9,165 bases of DNA. Source: an uncultured Collinsella sp. Its GTDB lineage: Bacteria; Actinomycetota; Coriobacteriia; Coriobacteriales; Coriobacteriaceae. Below are positions 5,998 to 9,165 of the stretch, piece after piece. Location: NCBI GenBank assembly GCA_905209765.1, contig CAJLUE010000067.1, forward strand, positions 1 through 9,165. Direction: 5' to 3'. A program made the translations under genes and the position numbers. How positions within the stretch are numbered: the first letter of the stretch is position 1; each line of letters starts with the position of its first letter. The notes beneath the pieces are model-generated. The model saw only the letters and a list, made by a program, of their open reading frames with translations, did not search any database and was not told where the DNA came from.

Positions 5998-6891
5998 CTA
6001 CTGTTGAAGCGCGGCGGCACCCAGGGCCAGGCAGCCCATGATGCCCTGCTTGCCCTCGAGGCTATTGTTGACAATGTAGGTGTCGATATCGTTGACCTCG
6101 GGCGTGACGATGTAGCCGTTGAGCATCTCGGCGCACTTTTTGCGGGCGAGCGGCACGATAGGGGTGTGATCGGCAACGCCACCGCCGATGATGATCTTCT
6201 GCGGGGCATAGCACAGCGTGTAGGTCATGAGCGCCTGTGCCAGATAGCCTGCGAGCAGGTCCATGGCCTCCGGGTCATCGGCCATATCTCCGGCGGACTT
6301 ACCTCCCCAGCGCTTTTTGACGCCAGGACCGGCGATGAGGCCCTCGAGGCAGTTGTCGTGGAAGGGGCAGGCGCTGTGCTCGCCAATGGTGTCGCGCGGG
6401 TCGCGCGTGACCAGGATGTGGCCGGCCTCGGGATGCATCATGCCATGCACGAGCTGACCGCCCGAGAGCACGCCAGCGCCCACACCGGTGCCGATGGTCA
6501 GGTAGACAACGTCGGTGAGGCCCTGAGCGCAACCAAAGGTGACCTCGCCCAAGCAAGCGACGTTGACGTCGGTATCGTAGCCGCAGGGGACCTTGAGCTC
6601 GTTTTGGATGGTGTCCAGTAGGTCAAAGTAACGCCATGCGGTCTTGGGCGTCTCCAAGATCTTGCCGTACTGGGGCGAGGCAGGGTTGACCGCGGTGGGG
6701 CCAAAGGCGCCGATGCCCAGGGCGGCGATGCCCTTGTCTGCAAACCATGCGTTGACGGCCTCGACGGTCTCCTGCGGGGTCGTGGTCGCGATCTGCTCGC
6801 GCTCCAGGACCGTACCGTCCGCATAGCCCGTGGCGCAGACCATCTTGGTGCCGCCGGCCTCGAGCGCTCCGATAAGCTGCTGCTCTGCCAT
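5998..6891 (-). CDS. ROK-family sugar kinase, probable fructokinase (ScrK type)
   Basis: The 297-residue protein has the ASKHA kinase layout: an N-terminal phosphate motif GALEAGGTKMVCATG (8-22), the catalytic YDTDVN (105-110, with D108 as probable base) and the second glycine motif TIGTGVGAG (132-140). The ROK metal site has the fructokinase-type form H158 plus C175-x-x-H178-x-x-C181 within HPEAGHI and CPFHDNCLEG. The stretches IGAFGPTAVN (60-69) and TPKTAW (81-86) are typical of the ScrK/YdhR fructokinase branch, so ATP-dependent phosphorylation of fructose (or mannose) is the best prediction. Length is normal for the family. The ATG at 6891-6889 is preceded by AGAGAGGA with five bases spacing to AGGA. 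No transporter or hydrolase gene is next to it, so the substrate is inferred from sequence type only. Confidence 0.9.
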   Translation of the reverse strand: MAEQQLIGALEAGGTKMVCATGYADGTVLEREQIATTTPQETVEAVNAWFADKGIAALGIGAFGPTAVNPASPQYGKILETPKTAWRYFDLLDTIQNELKVPCGYDTDVNVACLGEVTFGCAQGLTDVVYLTIGTGVGAGVLSGGQLVHGMMHPEAGHILVTRDPRDTIGEHSACPFHDNCLEGLIAGPGVKKRWGGKSAGDMADDPEAMDLLAGYLAQALMTYTLCYAPQKIIIGGGVADHTPIVPLARKKCAEMLNGYIVTPEVNDIDTYIVNNSLEGKQGIMGCLALGAAALQQ

Positions 6892-6929
6892 AGTATTCCT
6901 CTCTCTGGGACGAGTTGCTCCGTGACTAA

Positions 6930-6962
6930 AGTATAGAGCTCTAAACCATTTAAGAAAGCGCT
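6930..6962 (-). promoter_or_regulatory. Putative ROK promoter with palindromic operator candidates
   Basis: On the minus strand TATACT (complement of 6930-6935) is a good -10, 39 bases upstream of the start codon. No good -35 is visible; CTTTCT at 6953-6958 would be at the right distance. A perfect 10-bp palindrome TAGAGCTCTA (6934-6943) overlaps the -10/spacer. A sequence around AGCGCT (6952-6966, AAGAAAGCGCTATAA) resembles a LacI/CcpA-type operator with two mismatches to the cre consensus. Control by a sugar-responsive repressor is a guess. Confidence 0.4.
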
Positions 6963-7007
6963 ATAAAAAGAAGCTCTGCAACGTGGCGGGCGGTGCGGGG
7001 CTTCTTT
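6963..7007 (-). terminator. Probable terminator of the aminotransferase gene
   Basis: Read on the minus strand, AAAGAAGC (7007-7000) pairs with GCTTCTTT (6974-6967) and continues into further Ts (five in a row, 6969-6965). The enclosed loop is long (25 nt) and G/C-rich. It lies 26 bases after the aminotransferase stop codon and directly upstream of the kinase promoter region, so the two minus-strand genes are probably separate transcripts. Confidence 0.5.
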
Positions 7008-7032
7008 GGTTGCTTTAGTTGCCGGGCTGTCC

Positions 7033-8214
7033 TTACCCGCGCGGCTTGATTTTATCACGTAGCGACGTGAGGTTCTCCAGCGCCGCGTTAAGCGTTTCGT
7101 CTCGCTTGGCAAAGTGGAAACGAATCAGATGGTTGACGGGCTCACGGAAGAAGCTCGAGCCGGGAACGGCGCCCACACCAACCTTGGAGGCGAGATCCTC
7201 GCAGAAGTCGAGGTCGCTGTCGTAGCCAAACTCAGAGATGTCCATCATGACGTAGTAGGCGCCCTGCGGCACGTTATGATTAAGACCGATGCTGTCGAGT
7301 CCCTGGCAGAACAGGTCGCGTTTGGCGGTGTAGAGGTCGAGGACCTCATCGTAATAGCTGTCGTCGAAGTTAAGGGCGGTAACGACGGCTTCCTGCAGGG
7401 GAGCGGCGGCACCCACGGTGAGGAAGTCGTGGACCTTCTTGATGCGCTCGGTAATCTCGGCCGGGGCAATGGTGTAGCCCAAGCGCCAACCGGTGATGGA
7501 GTAAGTCTTTGACAGCGAGCTGCAGCTGATGGTGCGCTCGAACATGCCGGGCAGCGTGGCCATATAGACGTGTTCGTGGGGCGCATAGACGATGTGCTCG
7601 TAGACTTCGTCGGTGATGCAGTACGCGTCGTACTTTTTGCACAGGTCGGCGATAAAAGTGAGCTCCTCGCGCGTAAAGACCTTGCCGCAGGGGTTGGACG
7701 GGTTGCACAGGACGATGGCCTTGGGCTCGTTGTCGCGGAAGGCCGCCTCGAGGACCTCGCGATCGAAGTCGAACGTGGGCGGGTTGAGCGGCACATAGAT
7801 GGGCTCGGCACCCGAAAGAATCGTGTCGGCGCCGTAGTTCTCGTAGAACGGCGAGAAGATGACGACCTTGTCTCCGGGGTTTGTGACCGTCATCATGGCG
7901 GCCATCATGGCCTCGGTGGAGCCGCAGGTGACTACGATGTTCTCGTTGGGGTTGATCGGCATGCCCATAAAGTGTTCCTGCTTGGCCGCGAGTGCCTCGC
8001 GCATGGCCTGGGAGCCCCAAGTGATGGAGTACTGGTGATAGAGCGGCTTGGGGTCGGTCGCGATGGTGCTGAGGCTCTCGAGCAGCTGTGCCGGAGGATC
8101 GAAGTCAGGGAAGCCCTGCGAGAGGTTGACGGCACCGTACTTATTGGAGATGCGCGTCATGCGGCGGATGACCGAATCGGTAAATGTCGCCGTACGGTTG
8201 GAGAGTTCTTTCAT
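7033..8214 (-). CDS. PLP-dependent class I aminotransferase
   Basis: The 393-residue protein is a complete fold-type I aminotransferase. Visible features are LSQGFPDFDPP (31-41, substrate loop), YSITWGSQAMREA (62-74), GSTEAMMAAM (98-107, cofactor phosphate region), NPSNPCGKVF (171-180, with N174), TDEVYEH (201-207, D202 bonding the pyridine nitrogen and Y205), the Schiff-base lysine K236 in SSLSKTYSITGWRLGY, and R365 in LIRFHFAK for the substrate carboxylate. The pattern is closest to the aspartate/methionine/kynurenine aminotransferase-like group. Exact amino-acid specificity cannot be read off. I chose the ATG at 8214 because AAAGGA sits five bases upstream. The alternative ATG at 8232 has no ribosome binding site. 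I see no convincing promoter, but the 8223-8293 upstream region repeats GCTCGAAA twice plus one inverted copy. Confidence 0.93.
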   Translation of the reverse strand: MKELSNRTATFTDSVIRRMTRISNKYGAVNLSQGFPDFDPPAQLLESLSTIATDPKPLYHQYSITWGSQAMREALAAKQEHFMGMPINPNENIVVTCGSTEAMMAAMMTVTNPGDKVVIFSPFYENYGADTILSGAEPIYVPLNPPTFDFDREVLEAAFRDNEPKAIVLCNPSNPCGKVFTREELTFIADLCKKYDAYCITDEVYEHIVYAPHEHVYMATLPGMFERTISCSSLSKTYSITGWRLGYTIAPAEITERIKKVHDFLTVGAAAPLQEAVVTALNFDDSYYDEVLDLYTAKRDLFCQGLDSIGLNHNVPQGAYYVMMDISEFGYDSDLDFCEDLASKVGVGAVPGSSFFREPVNHLIRFHFAKRDETLNAALENLTSLRDKIKPRG

Positions 8215-8324
8215 GCTTGTCCTTTCGAGCATTTGCAGTGGGGCAAGTTTACTCCTATGAAACCGGTGGGAATTGCTCGAAACGCGCTCGAAAAACTCTT
8301 TTCAAAATTCTTGAAAATTGGGGC

Positions 8325-8353
8325 TTGCATCGCGTGGCGTTCCTTGCAATAAT
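8325..8353 (+). promoter_or_regulatory. Promoter of the tRNA cluster
   Basis: TTGCAT (8325-8330) and AATAAT (8348-8353, 5 of 6 to TATAAT) are 17 bases apart, with an A/T-rich stretch upstream (8291-8318) that could act as an UP element. The start would be near 8360, about 20 bases before tRNA-His. A GCGC-GAA-GCGC mini-hairpin (8360-8370) falls in the leader. Confidence 0.7.
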
Positions 8354-8380
8354 AGTCGAGCGCGAAGCGCACAGGACACG

Positions 8381-8457
8381 GTGGGTGTAGCTCAGTTGGC
8401 TAGAGCGACGGGTTGTGGTCCCGTAGGTCGAGGGTTCGAGTCCCTTTACCCACCCCA
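8381..8457 (+). tRNA. tRNA-His (anticodon GTG)
   Basis: A full cloverleaf is visible: acceptor GTGGGTG/TACCCAC (8381-8387 with 8447-8453), D arm GCTC/GAGC, anticodon stem ACGGG/CCCGT with anticodon GTG at 8415-8417, and a normal T arm with GTTCGAG. The discriminator is C (8454) and CCA is encoded (8455-8457). The base at 8380 is G, matching the G-1 that pairs with C73 and is the identity mark of tRNA-His. It is the first gene of a three-tRNA transcript. Confidence 0.97.
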
Positions 8458-8479
8458 GTTCTTGCTTCGTGTTGATATC

Positions 8480-8555
8480 GGGTCGTTAGCTCAGTTGGTA
8501 GAGCAGGGGACTCTTAATCCCAAGGTCCAGGGTTCGACCCCCTGACGGCCCACCA
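8480..8555 (+). tRNA. tRNA-Lys (anticodon CTT), copy 1
   Basis: A 76-nt cloverleaf has acceptor GGGTCGT/ACGGCCC (one T-G pair), discriminator A and encoded CCA. The anticodon loop is CTCTTAA with CTT at 8513-8515, reading AAG lysine codons. The top pair of the anticodon stem is a G-A mismatch. It starts 22 bases after tRNA-His. The flanks carry CGTGT (8468-8472) and ACACG (8555-8559), which can pair and may help processing. Confidence 0.97.
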
Positions 8556-8568
8556 CACGATATCTCCT

Positions 8569-8598
8569 CTAAAGTCCGCCACAACGGACTTTAGCTTT
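8569..8598 (+). terminator. Hairpin between the two tRNA-Lys genes
   Basis: A perfect 10-bp stem CTAAAGTCCG/CGGACTTTAG (8569-8578 with 8585-8594) with a 6-nt loop is followed only by CTTT. It may be a leaky terminator or a processing signal that lets part of the transcripts reach the second tRNA-Lys. Confidence 0.5.
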
Positions 8599-8674
8599 GG
8601 GTCGTTAGCTCAGTTGGTAGAGCAGGGGACTCTTAATCCCAAGGTCCAGGGTTCGACCCCCTGACGGCCCACCA
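8599..8674 (+). tRNA. tRNA-Lys (anticodon CTT), copy 2
   Basis: This is identical over all 76 nt to the copy at 8480-8555, with anticodon CTT at 8632-8634 and encoded CCA. Identity with unrelated flanks suggests recent duplication or gene conversion. No separate promoter is seen, so it probably depends on read-through of the preceding hairpin. Its last 20 nt begin the 105-bp duplicated segment. Confidence 0.97.
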
Positions 8675-8759
8675 AAGCAAGTTAAGACGGTCAACTTCGG
8701 TTGGCCGTCTTTTTTGTTGACCTTGCATGGGGTCGAACCCGAAAGGGCGCGGAGCTGAG
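8655..8759. repeat. 105-bp direct repeat, copy A (tRNA-Lys tail + terminator + tail)
   Basis: It matches 8833-8937 at 100 of 105 positions. It covers the last 20 nt of tRNA-Lys copy 2, the following terminator and 44 bases of downstream sequence ending in GGAGCTGAG. The downstream part contains GGGGTCGAACCC (8729-8740), the exact reverse complement of the tRNA T-arm sequence GGGTTCGACCCC at 8650-8661. Confidence 0.9.
8684..8715 (+). terminator. Rho-independent terminator of the tRNA cluster
   Basis: A 12-bp stem (8684-8695 with 8700-8711, one T-G) is capped by the stable tetraloop TTCG and followed by a run of Ts (8710-8715). It begins 10 bases after the tRNA-Lys CCA end. Confidence 0.92.
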
Positions 8760-8832
8760 GAAACGCGTAAGCGTTTGCCAGCGCAGCGCGCAAGGCGCCT
8801 TGGCGCCGCAGCGGCCGCCTGCGCAGCAGGCT
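8760..8832. repeat. Cluster of GC-rich micro-hairpins
   Basis: Seventy-three bases lie between the two copies of the direct repeat. They hold AAACGC-GTAA-GCGTTT (8761-8776), GGCGC-CTTG-GCGCC (8794-8807), the 8-bp palindrome GCGGCCGC (8811-8818) and GCCTGC-GCA-GCAGGC (8817-8831). Loops of three or four bases are shared by all three hairpins. No gene is encoded. Confidence 0.65.
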
Positions 8833-8852
8833 GACCCCCTGACGGCCCACCA
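8833..8852 (+). pseudogene. 3' fragment of tRNA-Lys
   Basis: Twenty bases identical to the end of tRNA-Lys, from within the T loop through CCA, are followed by the same downstream sequence as the intact gene. The rest of the cloverleaf is missing, replaced by GC-rich hairpins. It is either a decayed third tRNA-Lys copy or a recombination scar at a tRNA 3' end. Confidence 0.75.
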
Positions 8853-8861
8853 AAGCAAGTT

Positions 8862-8893
8862 TAGACGGTCAACGAGAGTTGGCCGTCTTTTTT
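8862..8893 (+). terminator. Second copy of the tRNA terminator, GAGA loop
   Basis: The 11-bp stem AGACGGTCAAC with its complement is capped by GAGA, a GNRA tetraloop, instead of TTCG, and is followed by Ts (8888-8893). It could back up the first terminator. Confidence 0.85.
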
Positions 8894-8937
8894 GTTGACC
8901 TTGCATGGGGTCGAACCCGAAAGGGCGCGGAGCTGAG

Positions 8938-9067
8938 TAATCTGCACCGTGATTCCCTTAGGGAAACACGGCTAAAGCCCCATAAACGTGCTCTCCTTAT
9001 GAGAATTATGCTCACGGGGCTCGATGCATGTTGAGAAGTTGTGATCAAACTCAAAGTGAGAATCGAT
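8938..9067. other. Lower-GC spacer with two inverted repeats
   Basis: No gene is visible. A symmetrical hairpin (8947-8957 with 8961-8971) pairs CCGTG and TTCCC with their complements around TTA, with one A-A mismatch. A second inverted repeat is listed separately as a possible minus-strand terminator. The drop in GC from the tRNA tail onwards may mark a junction. Confidence 0.5.
8974..9021 (-). terminator. Possible terminator for the minus-strand gene at the window end
   Basis: AGCCCC (8976-8981) and GGGGCT (9016-9021) pair, with CGTG/CACG (8987-8990 with 9013-9016) as an alternative inner stem. On the minus strand the arm ends in only three Ts. It lies 47 bases past the stop at 9068. Confidence 0.35.
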
Positions 9068-9165
9068 TTAGTCTGCTCGATAGTGCGATCCGAGACTTTC
9101 GGTTCGCTTACGCATGGCTTTGACCATTTCCTGTGCTAGTTGAATCTGCGATTGCAGGCGGGCGA
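9068..9165 (-). CDS. C-terminal end of an unidentified protein (partial)
   Basis: The minus-strand frame stays open from the window edge to TAA at 9070-9068 and encodes about 31 residues, ending KRTESLGSHYRAD. The visible part is a charged amphipathic helix (LQSQIQLAQEMVKAMRKR). It uses codons such as CTA, AGT, CGA and a TAA stop that are less common in the neighbouring genes. The family cannot be named from this fragment. A mobile-element or other accessory protein would fit the position beside a tRNA, but nothing proves it. It could also be a chance open frame, given its length. Confidence 0.45.
   Translation of the reverse strand, partial: ARLQSQIQLAQEMVKAMRKRTESLGSHYRAD

Larger units (their letters stand above)
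8833..8937. repeat. 105-bp direct repeat, copy B
   Basis: This is the second copy of the segment at 8655-8759. The five differences are one base at the foot of the terminator stem (A to T at 8862) and all four bases of the terminator loop (TTCG to GAGA at 8874-8877). It also repeats the antisense T-arm sequence (8907-8918). Confidence 0.9.

Noticed and set aside
7570..8352. 260-codon + strand frame antisense to the aminotransferase
   Set aside because: The aminotransferase has all catalytic motifs; the opposite frame is a codon-bias artefact and runs into the tRNA promoter region.
8605..9054. Minus-strand frames over tRNA-Lys and its tail
   Set aside because: They translate the antisense of tRNA and terminators; such peptides are frequent false gene calls at tRNA loci.

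Overview
The window looks like chromosomal DNA of a high-GC gut Coriobacteriia, most likely Collinsella or a close relative. This is inferred from G/C-rich third codon positions, an argS-rho gene order known from actinobacteria, a very long lysine/arginine/alanine-rich N-terminal extension on Rho, and the style of the intergenic palindromes. No database comparison was possible.

Layout. The first 116 bases are the C-terminal end of arginyl-tRNA synthetase (argS, + strand), followed by a rho-independent terminator. Bases 198-857 hold no credible gene. They carry a series of inverted repeats (a ~162-nt imperfect hairpin, then 49-nt and 75-nt stem-loops) and three copies of a ~25-28-nt repeat. 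A promoter and a ~140-nt leader then precede rho (1030-3645, GTG start, 871 aa), which has a ~448-residue disordered basic/acidic extension before a canonical Rho core. A terminator, a good promoter and a structured leader follow. Next is a two-gene unit: a 489-aa membrane-anchored protein of unknown function and a VanZ-family membrane protein. The unit ends in a 16-bp perfect stem that contains the VanZ stop codon and probably works in both directions.

On the minus strand lie a ScrK-type ROK sugar kinase (probable fructokinase, 5998-6891) and a class I PLP aminotransferase (7033-8214). A likely terminator and a compact, palindrome-rich promoter region separate them. They are not an obvious pathway.

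The right end is a tRNA island on the + strand: tRNA-His(GTG), then two identical tRNA-Lys(CTT) genes, from one good promoter. After it comes a 105-bp sequence present twice. It comprises the last 20 nt of tRNA-Lys, the terminator and a downstream tail. The two copies are separated by 73 bp of GC-rich micro-hairpins and differ almost only in the terminator tetraloop (TTCG versus GAGA). This looks like a decayed tRNA-Lys copy or an old tRNA-3'-end recombination site. A lower-GC stretch with the tail end of an unidentified minus-strand gene completes the window.

No CRISPR array, transposase or recognised defence system is visible. The most interesting items are the Rho extension, the argS-rho hairpin island, the duplicated tRNA-Lys tail, and the unknown membrane protein coupled to VanZ.
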